Assembly: GCF_000423705.1 (NCBI RefSeq) | Contig: NZ_AUIM01000004.1 | Location: 662,587-726,586, forward strand | Source of the DNA: Stappia stellulata DSM 5886 | GTDB lineage: Bacteria; Pseudomonadota; Alphaproteobacteria; Rhizobiales; Stappiaceae | Length of the DNA stretch: 64,000 nt | Direction of reading: 5' to 3' | Shown here: positions 50,343 through 58,990 of the stretch, piece after piece | How positions within the stretch are numbered: position 1 is the first letter of the stretch | How the letters are laid out: every line of letters begins with the position of its first letter | The notes under the pieces: model-generated | What the model was told of the DNA's origin: nothing | Seen by the model: only the letters and a program-made list of their open reading frames with translations | The model's database searches: none | Made by a program: the position numbers and the translations under genes

Positions 50343-51320
50343 TCACATCAAGGGCAGCTTGCGCTCGGGCTTGTCGGCAGCGGACGCCGTTTCATAAGCG
50401 AGGATCGCGCCGGCGAGATCCTCAAGCGCCGCCCCGACGGACTTGAACAGCGTGATGTCATCCGGCTCGCGCAGCACCGGGGTCACGGCGCGGGTGAGTT
50501 CGAAGAGATCGCCCTCCACCGCGTCTTCGGTGAGCGCACCGGATTCAAGCGCCTGCACGATGTCGCCGCCTTCCTTGAGCGCCCCGGCGCGCGTGTCGAC
50601 GAAGACGCGGGCCCGCGACACGGCCGCATCGTCTGTCTCGCGCATCGTCGGCTTGAAGGCACCGACCAGATCCACATGACAGCCGGCCGGCAGCCATTCA
50701 CCAAGAATGAGCGGCGTTTCGGACAGTGTTGCGGCGGTCACGATGTCGGCCGAGCCAACCGCGTCTTCCAGATCGTCCGTCGGGGTCGCGAAAATGCCGA
50801 CCGTTTCGGAAATCTCTTCCGCAACGCTTGCCGCCTTCTCCGGATTGCGACCCCACACGCTAATGCGCGACAGCGGCCGCACGGTTGCATGGGCCGCCGC
50901 CAGATTGACCGACAGCCGGCCCGTTCCGACAACGACGAGATGGCGCGCGTCGGCGCGCGCCAGATAGTCGGCCGCCAGCGCGGAGGCCGCCGCCGTGCGC
51001 CGCGCGGTCAGTTCGCCGCCATCGACCAGGGCGCGCAGCTCACCGGTCTTCGCGTCGGAGAGCATGTAGCTTGCCATCACCGCCGGCAGGCCGCGGTCGC
51101 TGTTTCCCGGCACCACGGTGGCCAGCTTGACGCCGAGATAGCGGCCCGGAACCCAGGCCGGCATCAAGAGCAGGGTTCCGCTCGTCTCGCCCGGCACCTC
51201 GAAATCGTGATGGTGGCGCACCGGCATCTCGCAGCCGTCGCGAAACATCGTTCGAAGCGCTTCGATCAGGTCCCGCCAGTCGAGCGCGTCCCTTGTGGCT
51301 TGCGGGTCGAGTTGCAGCAT
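50343..51320 (-). CDS. Ornithine cyclodeaminase/mu-crystallin-family protein
   Basis: A 325-residue NAD(P)-binding protein. VVVGTGRLSVNLAAAHA marks the Rossmann site (near residue 129), GGELTARRTAAASALAADYLA precedes it, and GCHVDLVGAFKPTMRETDD follows. The family includes ornithine cyclodeaminase, alanine dehydrogenase, ketimine reductase and ectoine-utilisation EutC. The usual KxxxxxPxN-type substrate loop reads GRYLGVKLATVVPGN. With an amine-degrading operon nearby, reduction of a cyclic imine is plausible. The glycine loop is GTGRLS, without the more typical GxGxQ glutamine. Confidence 0.85.
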   Translation of the reverse strand: MLQLDPQATRDALDWRDLIEALRTMFRDGCEMPVRHHHDFEVPGETSGTLLLMPAWVPGRYLGVKLATVVPGNSDRGLPAVMASYMLSDAKTGELRALVDGGELTARRTAAASALAADYLARADARHLVVVGTGRLSVNLAAAHATVRPLSRISVWGRNPEKAASVAEEISETVGIFATPTDDLEDAVGSADIVTAATLSETPLILGEWLPAGCHVDLVGAFKPTMRETDDAAVSRARVFVDTRAGALKEGGDIVQALESGALTEDAVEGDLFELTRAVTPVLREPDDITLFKSVGAALEDLAGAILAYETASAADKPERKLPLM

Positions 51321-51464
51321 GATGTGGGTCCCCCTGGCGATTTTCGATGCGCATGCCGGGCGCGGACGATTCGCGGCACCCCGACGGGCGCGATCATGAC
51401 GGCCCGTCCCGGGGAGGTCCAGAGGCGGCCCTGAAGCGCGGCCGCCCCCCTGCCGGGCGCTGCG

Positions 51465-52034
51465 TCAACCACCGCAGAACGGCCAGATCCAGGTGAGTCC
51501 GTCGAAGACGGCAAGCGTGCGCGCCGCGCGCGCTTCCGGCGTGCGCATCGACAGAAGCAGCGCCATGGCACCCTGCGCGAGGATCATGTCCTCATACAGG
51601 CGACTGTCCTCGCGGATACCGATCCGGGTCGTCCAGTCGGCAAACCCCGCCGCCGTGCGCTGGACGGTTTCCGATGCGGCATCGCCGAACCAGCGGCCAT
51701 CGGCGCGCAACAGGAATGCGGGAACCTCGCGTTGCGCTGTCGCAAACCCCGCGTCCGGCGTTTGACCGTAGGCCTGCCGCCAGGCATCGAGCGCACGCCG
51801 CCGCCAGGCCCCGCGCTCGTAGCCGAAGGGCCCGGTATAGCCCAAACGAAGGTCGAGCAACGTTCCCGAAAGGCCGCGCATGCGGAAAAACAGCGCACGG
51901 TCCTCGACAAACCGCCCGGACAGGACAGGATCAAGATCCGGAATGGCTCTGGCACTGGTGGGACGTACCGCAACCGACGCGCCGACCGTGGTGGCGAGCG
52001 CAATCGTCCCAAGCAGATGCCGTCGTGTCAGCAT
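51465..52034 (-). CDS. Small exported protein of unknown function (Tat/Sec signal)
   Basis: A 189-residue protein starting at MLTRRHLLGTIALATT (ATG 52034, AGGGG upstream). Twin arginines at residues 4-5 and the hydrophobic stretch suggest Tat export, with cleavage after TSARA. The mature part is helical with many Trp, Arg and Ala residues and ends in WIWPFCGG with a single Cys. No family is recognised. It is flanked by the cyclodeaminase-family gene and the TetR gene on the same strand but 143 and 230 bases away, so it is probably transcribed alone. Confidence 0.65.
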   Translation of the reverse strand: MLTRRHLLGTIALATTVGASVAVRPTSARAIPDLDPVLSGRFVEDRALFFRMRGLSGTLLDLRLGYTGPFGYERGAWRRRALDAWRQAYGQTPDAGFATAQREVPAFLLRADGRWFGDAASETVQRTAAGFADWTTRIGIREDSRLYEDMILAQGAMALLLSMRTPEARAARTLAVFDGLTWIWPFCGG

Positions 52035-52264
52035 GAACGCCCCTTGTGATCCCGCCGCACAAGGATGATGGATGCGGCTTCGTCTGGCGCTGCCCGGCTG
52101 GCGACGGCTTCGGCCCGGCCGGCGAAAGGGCCGACCGGCGCAACCGCAACGGCGGCAACCGGCATGACCGCCCGGGGCATTGCGATCAGACGACGCAATC
52201 ATAGGTCGCTGGATTTCAGAACACAATCACGGAAAAACGCCCTGCGAAACCCCGGCGTCGACCG

Positions 52265-52864
52265 TCAGGTCGCAAGGCTGCGCGCCCCGTCGAGAATGAG
52301 CCGGGTTGCAATTTCGGCATAGTCCTCGCGGCTGACGGGACCGCCGTCGCGGAACCAGAGATAGTGCCAGTTGACCATGCCGAACAGGCTCATGGTGACG
52401 GGTTTCAGAAGATGGGATCCGTTGCCAAGTTCGGGAACGGCCTGCGTCAGCGCGGATGCGAAAAGCTTGACCAGGGCGCGTTCGCGCTCCTTCAGGTCTT
52501 CCTGCTGCTCGGGCGGAAGCCGCTTCATTTCGTTGATCTGGATCTTGTGTTCCGCGTTGGCGTCGCGATAGGCGTCGAGCAGTGCACCGACATAGCCAAG
52601 AAGCCGTGCCTCGCCGGAGGCCGTTTCGGGCGCCGCCTCCTCCACCGCCGCGATCAATTCGTCGAGGTGGTCGCGGATGATGTCGAAGAGCAGCGCGTCC
52701 TTGTTGTCGTAGTAATGATAGACGAGCGCCTTGGAGACGCCGCAGCCCTTGGCGATCTGGTTCATCGAGGCGCGGTCGTAGCCGTGCTCGGCGAACAGCT
52801 CCGCCGAGGTCTTCAGGATCGCCTTGCGCTTGTCGTCGTAATCGTCCGCGCGCGGCCGCGCCAT
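52265..52864 (-). CDS. TetR-family regulator of phenylacetate genes (PaaR-like)
   Basis: A 199-residue TetR regulator. The HTH is clear at about residues 12-57 (KRKAILKTSAELFAEHGYDR, MNQIAKGCGVSKALVYHYYD). A C-terminal TetR domain contains MFGMVNWHYLWF-like residues (FGMVNWHYLWFRDGG), as in regulators that sense aryl-CoA or acyl-CoA. It lies right behind paaK on the same strand and has a near copy of the paa operator 50 bases upstream of its start. It is expected to repress paa genes until phenylacetyl-CoA accumulates. Confidence 0.85.
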   Translation of the reverse strand: MARPRADDYDDKRKAILKTSAELFAEHGYDRASMNQIAKGCGVSKALVYHYYDNKDALLFDIIRDHLDELIAAVEEAAPETASGEARLLGYVGALLDAYRDANAEHKIQINEMKRLPPEQQEDLKERERALVKLFASALTQAVPELGNGSHLLKPVTMSLFGMVNWHYLWFRDGGPVSREDYAEIATRLILDGARSLAT

Positions 52865-52915
52865 GTCTCTCTCCGTTGCTCGCGCGGCGACTGCGATGCC
52901 GCCGCCGCGCCGTTT

Positions 52916-52929
52916 GCCGACCAGTTGGC
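52916..52929. promoter_or_regulatory. Second candidate PaaR operator
   Basis: GCCGACCAGTTGGC between paaK and the TetR gene matches 11 of 14 positions of the inverse of the site at 55761-55774 (ACCGACCGGTTGGT). It is a near palindrome located upstream of the tetR start, so it may serve autoregulation. Confidence 0.45.
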
Positions 52930-52939
52930 GTGCGAACGC

Positions 52940-54253
52940 CTAGGCTTCCTTCGGGCGGTTGTCGATAACCCGTTTCGCCTTGCCCATCGAGCGTTCCAGC
53001 GCATCCGGGTCGGCGACATGGATGCGGGCGCTGACGCCGATCACGTTTTTCAGGTGGGCGCGCAACTCCGCCGCGGCGGACGCCCGGTGCGCATCGTCGG
53101 CATGGGAGGCAAGCGCCTCGACGTGGACGGTCATTTCGTCCATCCGCCCGGTGCGTGTCAATTCCACCTGATAATGCGGCGACAGGCCTTCGACGCGAAA
53201 GAGCTGTTCCTCGATCTGGGTGGGAAACACGTTGACGCCGCGCACGATCATCATGTCGTCGGAGCGACCCGTCACCTTTTCCATCCGCCGCATCGAGCGC
53301 GCCGTTCCCGGCAAAAGCCGCGTCAGGTCGCGGGTGCGGTAGCGGATCACCGGCATCGCCTCCTTGGTGAGCGAGGTGAAGACCAGTTCGCCGACCTCGC
53401 CGTCGGGCAGCACCTCTCCCGTCTCCGGATCGATGATCTCGGGATAGAAATGATCCTCCCAGATGTGCAGCCCGTCCTTCGTCTCCACGCATTCGTTGGC
53501 GACCCCCGGCCCCATCACCTCCGACAGGCCGTAGATGTCGACGGCATGCATGTCGAAGGCCTCTTCGATCTCCTCGCGCATGGCGTTGGTCCAAGGTTCC
53601 GCCCCGAAAACGCCAAGCTTCAGCGACGAGGAGCGCGGATCGATCCCACGCGCCTTGTACTCGTCCAGGATCGCCAGCATGTAGGAGGGCGTCACCATGA
53701 TGACTTCCGGCCTGAAGTCCTCGATCAGCGTCACCTGGCGTTCGGTCATGCCGCCGGAAATCGGCACCACGGTCATGCCCAGTTCCTCCGCACCGTAGTG
53801 CGCGCCCAAACCGCCGGTGAAGAGGCCGTAGCCATAGGCGACGTGACAGATCATCCCCTTGCGCGCGCCGGCGGCGCGCAAAGAGCGCGCGACCACGCTC
53901 GACCATGTCTTGATGTCGTTTCGCGTATAGCCGACCACCGTCGGCTTGCCGGTGGTGCCCGAGGAGGCATGCACCCGCACCACCTCCTCGCGCGGCACCG
54001 CAAACAGGCCGAAGGGGTAGTTGTCGCGCAGGGTCTGCTTGGCGGTGAAGGGAAATTTCGCGAGATCCGCCAGCGTCTCGAGATCGTCGGGATGAACACC
54101 CGCTGCATCGAAACTCTTGCGGTAATGCGCCACGTTTTCATAGGCGTGACGCACGGACCACTTCAGGCGCTCAAGTTGAAGCGCGGAAATCTCGTCCCGG
54201 GATGCGGTCTCGATGGGATCGAGATCGCCGGGCTTGGGCGATAGGTCGTGCAT
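52940..54253 (-). CDS. paaK: Phenylacetate-CoA ligase
   Basis: A 437-residue AMP-forming ligase that converts phenylacetate to phenylacetyl-CoA, the entry step of the aerobic hybrid pathway. The start ATG 54253 has GGGAGGA upstream; a longer frame is a shadow of paaI. Motifs are VRVHASSGTTGKPTVVGYT (phosphate loop), IDIYGLSE-like VDIYGLSEVMGPG, RTRDLTRLL, and C-terminal KVTGRSDDMMIVRGVNVFP with GKAKRVIDNR at the end. The length and all motifs are normal for PaaK. Confidence 0.95.
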   Translation of the reverse strand: MHDLSPKPGDLDPIETASRDEISALQLERLKWSVRHAYENVAHYRKSFDAAGVHPDDLETLADLAKFPFTAKQTLRDNYPFGLFAVPREEVVRVHASSGTTGKPTVVGYTRNDIKTWSSVVARSLRAAGARKGMICHVAYGYGLFTGGLGAHYGAEELGMTVVPISGGMTERQVTLIEDFRPEVIMVTPSYMLAILDEYKARGIDPRSSSLKLGVFGAEPWTNAMREEIEEAFDMHAVDIYGLSEVMGPGVANECVETKDGLHIWEDHFYPEIIDPETGEVLPDGEVGELVFTSLTKEAMPVIRYRTRDLTRLLPGTARSMRRMEKVTGRSDDMMIVRGVNVFPTQIEEQLFRVEGLSPHYQVELTRTGRMDEMTVHVEALASHADDAHRASAAAELRAHLKNVIGVSARIHVADPDALERSMGKAKRVIDNRPKEA

Positions 54254-54348
54254 GGATGTCCTCCCGACGTATTCACTTTGATCTTGAGGCGGCCGCAGGC
54301 GGCCGGAAAAACGCAAAACGGACTCCTCAACCCGTCTTGCCGATGAAC

Positions 54349-54813
54349 TCAGGCCGTGTCTGTCTCCGGAATGAGCGTGCCGCGGATCGTGCGCGAGTTG
54401 CCGCGAAACTCGGCGATCGTCTCGCCATCCGCATTGGTCACCGTCACGTCGGTGATGCCGGAGCGCCCCTCGCGCCAGCGCTCGTGTGCGGTCGCGACGA
54501 GGCGCTCGCCGAGCTTGCCCGGCCGCAGGAAGGTCACCGCGCAATGGCTTGCGACCGTCGACTGGTTGTGGCTGTTGCAGGCGAAGGCGAAGGCGCTGTC
54601 GGCGAGCGTGAAGACGAAGCCGCCGTGACAGATGCCATGGCCGTTGACCATCTCCTCGCGCACGCTCATGGCGATCACCGCGCGGCCCGGGCCGACCTCG
54701 ACGATCTCCATGCCGAGCCCCCGGCTGGCCTTGTCGTCGGCCCACATGGCGTCGGCGCAGGCCCGCGCGAGCGCGGTCGGATCGAGACCCTCGGCGGATA
54801 CGGGCGCGCTCAT
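54349..54813 (-). CDS. paaI: Hydroxyphenylacetyl-CoA thioesterase
   Basis: A 154-residue hot-dog thioesterase. The motif VNGHGICHGGFVFTLADSAF with the catalytic Asp is typical of PaaI, which rescues CoA from dead-end aryl-CoA intermediates. The start ATG 54813 overlaps the paaG stop by ATGA, so the two are coupled. The 95 bases before paaK include an inverted GGCGGCC/GGCGGCC-like stretch but no clear promoter. Confidence 0.92.
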   Translation of the reverse strand: MSAPVSAEGLDPTALARACADAMWADDKASRGLGMEIVEVGPGRAVIAMSVREEMVNGHGICHGGFVFTLADSAFAFACNSHNQSTVASHCAVTFLRPGKLGERLVATAHERWREGRSGITDVTVTNADGETIAEFRGNSRTIRGTLIPETDTA

Positions 54814-55649
54814 GATGCCTCTCCGTCGGGATCCTTGCCGGTGAAGACCGGCGGACGCTTGGCCATGAAGGCGGCCACGCCCTCGCGGTAGTCCGGCGAG
54901 CGGCCGGCACGGCCCTGAAGATCGCGCTCCAGATCGAGCTGCGCGTCGAGCGTGTTGTCGGTCGCGGCCTCCATCGCCTGCTTGATCAGCCCGAGGCCGA
55001 AGGTCGGCGCTTCGGCGAGCGAGCCCGCAAGCTTGCGCGCTTCCGTCATCAGGTCGGCATCGGGCACCGCCTTCCAGATCATGCCCCAGTCTTCGGCCTG
55101 TCTTGCCGGCACGGGCGTTGCCAGCATGGCAAGCGCCTTGGCGCGCGCCAGTCCGACAAGCTGCGGCAGCGACCAGGTGCCGCCGGAATCGGGAACGAGG
55201 CCGATCTTCGAAAACGCTTGGATGAACTTGGCGCTCTCGCCGGCCAGCACGATGTCGCAGGCCAGTGCGATATTGGCGCCGGCCCCGGCCGCGACACCGT
55301 TGACGGCGCAGACGACGGGCTTCGGCAGGGCCTTCAGCCGGCGGATCAGCGGATTGTAGTTGGCCTCGATGGTCTGGGTGAGGTCCGGCGGCGTGCCGTC
55401 GTCGGAGGCGACCCGGTCGCCAAGGTCCTGACCGGCGCAAAAGCCGCGCCCCGCCCCGGTCAGCAGCAGTGCCCGCACCTCCGCGTCGGTCTCGGCAATG
55501 TCCAGCGCGTTCCGCAGCTCGGCATGCATCGCCTCGTTGAAGGAGTTGAGCTTGTCCGGCCGGTTCAGCGTGACGACCAGCACGCCCCCGTCCCGCTCGA
55601 CGAGAACCGGCGCATCCATCGCCCCCTCGCCCGTCTGTCCCTCGTTCAT
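54810..55649 (-). CDS. paaG: Enoyl-CoA hydratase/isomerase of phenylacetate degradation
   Basis: A 279-residue crotonase that isomerises the epoxidised phenylacetyl-CoA to the oxepin and later moves a double bond. The oxyanion motif GAGRGFCAGQDLGDR and the second block GLVPDSGGTWSLPQLVG (with the Asp typical of PaaG rather than the Glu of PaaF) are visible. The start ATG 55649 has GGGAGG; a second ATG at 55619 is possible. It opens the paaG-paaI-paaK-tetR unit, divergent from paaN. Confidence 0.9.
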   Translation of the reverse strand: MNEGQTGEGAMDAPVLVERDGGVLVVTLNRPDKLNSFNEAMHAELRNALDIAETDAEVRALLLTGAGRGFCAGQDLGDRVASDDGTPPDLTQTIEANYNPLIRRLKALPKPVVCAVNGVAAGAGANIALACDIVLAGESAKFIQAFSKIGLVPDSGGTWSLPQLVGLARAKALAMLATPVPARQAEDWGMIWKAVPDADLMTEARKLAGSLAEAPTFGLGLIKQAMEAATDNTLDAQLDLERDLQGRAGRSPDYREGVAAFMAKRPPVFTGKDPDGEAS

Positions 55650-55760
55650 GTGGCCTCCCTTGCCTGCCTCTCCCGTGGCGCCGCACCGTCCTTCAGCCGG
55701 CACGCTTGTGCGTCGAAAGATCGGGAGCGGAACGGTCGCTTGTCATTTTTCACTTGACTG

Positions 55761-55774
55761 ACCAACCGGTCGGT
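55761..55774. promoter_or_regulatory. PaaR operator between paaG and paaN
   Basis: ACCAACCGGTCGGT is a 14-base near-perfect palindrome (one mismatched pair) in the divergent paaG/paaN promoter region. It sits between a -35-like TTGACT (55754-55759) and a -10-like TATTAT (55779-55784), so bound repressor would block the paaN promoter. A related site is found before the TetR gene. Confidence 0.65.
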
Positions 55775-55961
55775 TAATTATTATGATCGTCAATCGGGCG
55801 CTGTCAATCACGGGCAGCACCAACATTCGAACCCCGGCGGCGGCGGCGCAGGATGCGCGGCGACAGACCGGGACGGCGCGCCCTCAGGGCATGTCCGACC
55901 ATCGCGATCAGTACGGATCGCAAGCCGGGCAGTCTTGCGCGCAACCAGAAGGGAGAGAGGC

Positions 55962-57623
55962 ATGGCCGCGTTTTTCGACAGGCACAAGGACACGCTGGAC
56001 AAGGCGGTTGCGGCGATCCACGCCCGTGGCTTCTTCTCCGCCTATCCGGAGATGCCGTCGGGCAAGGTCTATGGCGAGACCGCCAAGGACGATGGCGAGG
56101 CCGCCTTCAAGGCGTTGATCGGAAAGGCCTTCGACCTCGACCAACCGACAGCCGGCGGGTCCGTCGGCCATGAAGTCAGCCCCTACGGCCTCGACCTGGC
56201 GATTTCCTATCCAAAGGCGGAGGCCGACACGCTCGTTGCCGCCGCCAAGGTGGCGATGGCCGGCTGGGCATCGGCAAGCGTCGAGGCGCGGATGGGCGTG
56301 TGCCTGGAGATCCTGGCGCGCATCAATGCCCAGAGCTTTCTCTTCGCCAATGCGGTGATGCACACCTCCGGTCAGGCCTTCATGATGGCGTTTCAGGCCG
56401 GTGGCCCGCACGCGCAGGACCGCGGGCTGGAAGCGCTTGCCTATGCCTATGACGAGATGTCGAAGGTGCCGGGCAACGTGCGCTGGGAAAAGCCGCAAGG
56501 CCCCAAGGACCCGATCGTTCTGGACAAGACATTCCGCCTGATCCCGCGCGGCGTGGCGCTCGCCATCGGCTGCGCCACCTTCCCGACGTGGAACACCTAC
56601 CCGGGCCTCTTCGCCAGCCTCGCGACCGGCAACGCCGTGATCGTCAAGCCGCATCCGGGCGCGATCCTGCCGCTGGCGCTGACCGTGAAAATCGGCCGCG
56701 AGGTCCTCACGGAGGCCGGTTTCGATCCGAACGTGCTGCTTCTGGCCGCAGACGATGCGGATGCGCCGATCACCAAGGATCTGGTGACGCACAGGGACAT
56801 CGCCATCGTCGACTTCACCGGCTCGCCCGCCTTCGGCAAATGGGTGCGCGAGAATGCGCGCGACAAGCTCGTCTACACCGAGGAGGCCGGCGTCAATTCC
56901 ATCGTCGTGACCGGCACCGACAACCTGCGCGGGCTGGCCGGCAATGTCGCCTTCTCGCTGGCGCTCTATTCGGGGCAGATGTGCACCGCGCCGCAAAACG
57001 TCTACATCCCGCGCGGCGGCATCGAGACCGACGACGGTCACAAGTCCTTCGACGAGGTGGCCGAGGCGATCAGGATCGCCATGGACAAGCTGCTCGGCGA
57101 TCCGCAGCGTGCCGCCGGCGTTCTCGGCGCGGTCCAGAATCCCGCCACCATCGAGCGCGTCGCCAAGGCAAGGTCGCTCGGTCGGGTGGTGCGCGAGAGC
57201 ACAGCCGTCGAGGGCATGGACGGCGCGCGCACGGCGACACCGCTGATCCTCGCCGTCGATGCCAGGGACGAAGACGCCTATCTGGAAGAGCGTTTCGGAC
57301 CGATCAGCTTCGTCATCGCCACGGACGACGCGAGCGACGCGATCGCGCGTGCCGCCAACTCGGCCCGCGCCAAGGGCGCGATCACGGCAGCGCTTTATGC
57401 GACCGACGAGGCCGTGATCGACCGGGCCGCGGACGCTTTTGCGGAGGCCGGTGTCGGCCTCTCCGTCAATCTGACCGGCGGCGTCTTCGTCAACCAGAAC
57501 GCCGCCTTCTCCGACTACCACGTTACGGGCGCGAACCCGGCCGGCAATGCCTGTCTGTGCGACAGCGCATTCGTTGCCAATCGCTTCCGCGTGGCAACCG
57601 TGCGCCGCCCGGTCGCGGCGTAA
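55962..57623 (+). CDS. paaN: Phenylacetic acid degradation protein PaaN (aldehyde dehydrogenase family)
   Basis: A 553-residue aldehyde-dehydrogenase-fold protein of the PaaN family, the ring-opening aldehyde oxidising step that in other bacteria is done by the PaaZ ALDH domain. The start ATG 55962 has GGGAGAGAGG ahead. Visible features are NTYPGLFASLATGNAVIVKP, the catalytic Glu in YTEEAGVNS and the catalytic Cys in YSGQMCTAPQN, then ERFGPISFVI. No hotdog hydratase domain follows, which matches PaaN and not PaaZ. It is divergent from paaG and leads into the second Liv-type transporter. Confidence 0.92.
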   Translation: MAAFFDRHKDTLDKAVAAIHARGFFSAYPEMPSGKVYGETAKDDGEAAFKALIGKAFDLDQPTAGGSVGHEVSPYGLDLAISYPKAEADTLVAAAKVAMAGWASASVEARMGVCLEILARINAQSFLFANAVMHTSGQAFMMAFQAGGPHAQDRGLEALAYAYDEMSKVPGNVRWEKPQGPKDPIVLDKTFRLIPRGVALAIGCATFPTWNTYPGLFASLATGNAVIVKPHPGAILPLALTVKIGREVLTEAGFDPNVLLLAADDADAPITKDLVTHRDIAIVDFTGSPAFGKWVRENARDKLVYTEEAGVNSIVVTGTDNLRGLAGNVAFSLALYSGQMCTAPQNVYIPRGGIETDDGHKSFDEVAEAIRIAMDKLLGDPQRAAGVLGAVQNPATIERVAKARSLGRVVRESTAVEGMDGARTATPLILAVDARDEDAYLEERFGPISFVIATDDASDAIARAANSARAKGAITAALYATDEAVIDRAADAFAEAGVGLSVNLTGGVFVNQNAAFSDYHVTGANPAGNACLCDSAFVANRFRVATVRRPVAA

Positions 57624-57723
57624 CGGTCTTCGCGCGTCCGGGGGGGACGCGGCACAGGGACGACCGATGTTTTGAAAGCGTGAAAACAACACCTGGCCTC
57701 AAGGCCGAATCTGGGAGGAAACC

Positions 57724-58878
57724 ATGACCAACATGAAAACATGCCTCGGGGGCGCTGCCCTTCTGGCCGGTGCGGCGATGTTCGCCGGCACCGCAACCGC
57801 CGCCGAGACGATCAAGATCGGCGCCTCGCTCGCCGTGACCGGCCCCGCGTCCTTCCTGGGCGATCCGGAAGCCAAGACGCTGGAACTCTACGTCGACCAG
57901 ATCAACAAGGACGGCGGCGTCAACGGCAAAGAGCTGGAACTGATCGTCTATGACGACGGCGGCAACGCCAACAAGGCGCGCACCTTCGCGACCCGCCTCG
58001 TCGAGGACGACGGCATCGTCGCCATGGTCGGCGGCTCCACCACGGGTGCGACGATGGCGATGGTTCCGGTGTTCGAGGACGCCGGCATTCCCTTCATCTC
58101 GCTCGCCGGCGCCGTGGTGATCATCGATCCGGTCAAGGAATTCATCTTCAAGACGCCGCACACCGACCGCATGGCCTGCGAGAAGATCTTCACCGACATG
58201 AAGGCCCGCGGCATCGCCAGGATCGGCATGATTTCGGGCACCGGCGGCTTCGGCAAGTCGATGCGCAGCCAGTGCCTCGACGTGGTCGGCAACTACGGCA
58301 TCGAGATCGTCGCGGACGAGACCTACGGGCCGAAGGATTCCGACATGACGCCGCAGCTGACCAACATCAAGTCGGCGGACGGCCTGCAGGCCGTGATCAA
58401 CCCGGGCTTCGGCCAGGGGCCGGCCATCGTCACCCGCAATTACAGCCAGCTCGGGTTCGACGTGCCGCTCTACCAGAGCCACGGCGTCGCCTCCAAGTCG
58501 TTCATCGATCTCGCCGGAGATTCGGCGGAAGGCGTGCGCCTGCCGGCCTCCGCCCTTCTGGTGGCCGAAAAGCTTCCCGACAGCGACCCGCAGAAGGCCG
58601 TCGTCACCGGCTACAAGAGCACCTATGAGGACGCGACCGGCCAGCCGGTCTCGACTTTCGGCGGTCATGCCTATGACGGGCTGATGATCCTCGTCGAAGC
58701 GATGAAGCGCGCAGGCTCCGAAGATCCCGCCGCGATCCGCGACGAGATCGAAAAGACCTCCGATTTCATGGGCACCGCCGGCGTCGTCAACATGTCCGCC
58801 GACGATCACCTCGGTCTCGACCTGTCCGCCTTCCGCATGCTGGAAATCAGGGACGGCGACTGGTCCCTGGTCGAATAA
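57724..58878 (+). CDS. Liv-type substrate-binding protein of the phenylacetate region
   Basis: A 384-residue Peripla_BP_6 protein starting behind GGGAGGAA at ATG 57724. A Sec signal peptide ends near ATAA-ET (about residue 27). The mature part shows IKIGASLAVTGPASFLGDPE, YVDQINKDGGVNGKELEL and GGHAYDGLMILVEAM. Liv-type binding proteins next to paa genes commonly serve aromatic acids, so phenylacetate uptake is the leading idea; this is inference from location. A strong hairpin follows the stop. Confidence 0.9.
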   Translation: MTNMKTCLGGAALLAGAAMFAGTATAAETIKIGASLAVTGPASFLGDPEAKTLELYVDQINKDGGVNGKELELIVYDDGGNANKARTFATRLVEDDGIVAMVGGSTTGATMAMVPVFEDAGIPFISLAGAVVIIDPVKEFIFKTPHTDRMACEKIFTDMKARGIARIGMISGTGGFGKSMRSQCLDVVGNYGIEIVADETYGPKDSDMTPQLTNIKSADGLQAVINPGFGQGPAIVTRNYSQLGFDVPLYQSHGVASKSFIDLAGDSAEGVRLPASALLVAEKLPDSDPQKAVVTGYKSTYEDATGQPVSTFGGHAYDGLMILVEAMKRAGSEDPAAIRDEIEKTSDFMGTAGVVNMSADDHLGLDLSAFRMLEIRDGDWSLVE

Positions 58879-58896
58879 CGCGCAAAACCGCACTCC

Positions 58897-58923
58897 CCCG
58901 CCGCGCTCCTGAAGCGCGGCGGG
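58897..58923 (+). terminator. Hairpin after the phenylacetate-region binding-protein gene
   Basis: A perfect 11-bp stem (CCCGCCGCGCT / AGCGCGGCGGG) with a 5-base loop begins 18 bases after the binding-protein stop and precedes the permease genes. Partial termination here would give an excess of binding protein over membrane subunits. Confidence 0.65.
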
Positions 58924-58990
58924 TCCTCACCTCTCGCATCGTGACGGCGCTTCTTGAGCGCGCGCACCCCTGACGTGGCGGCGGAGATCC

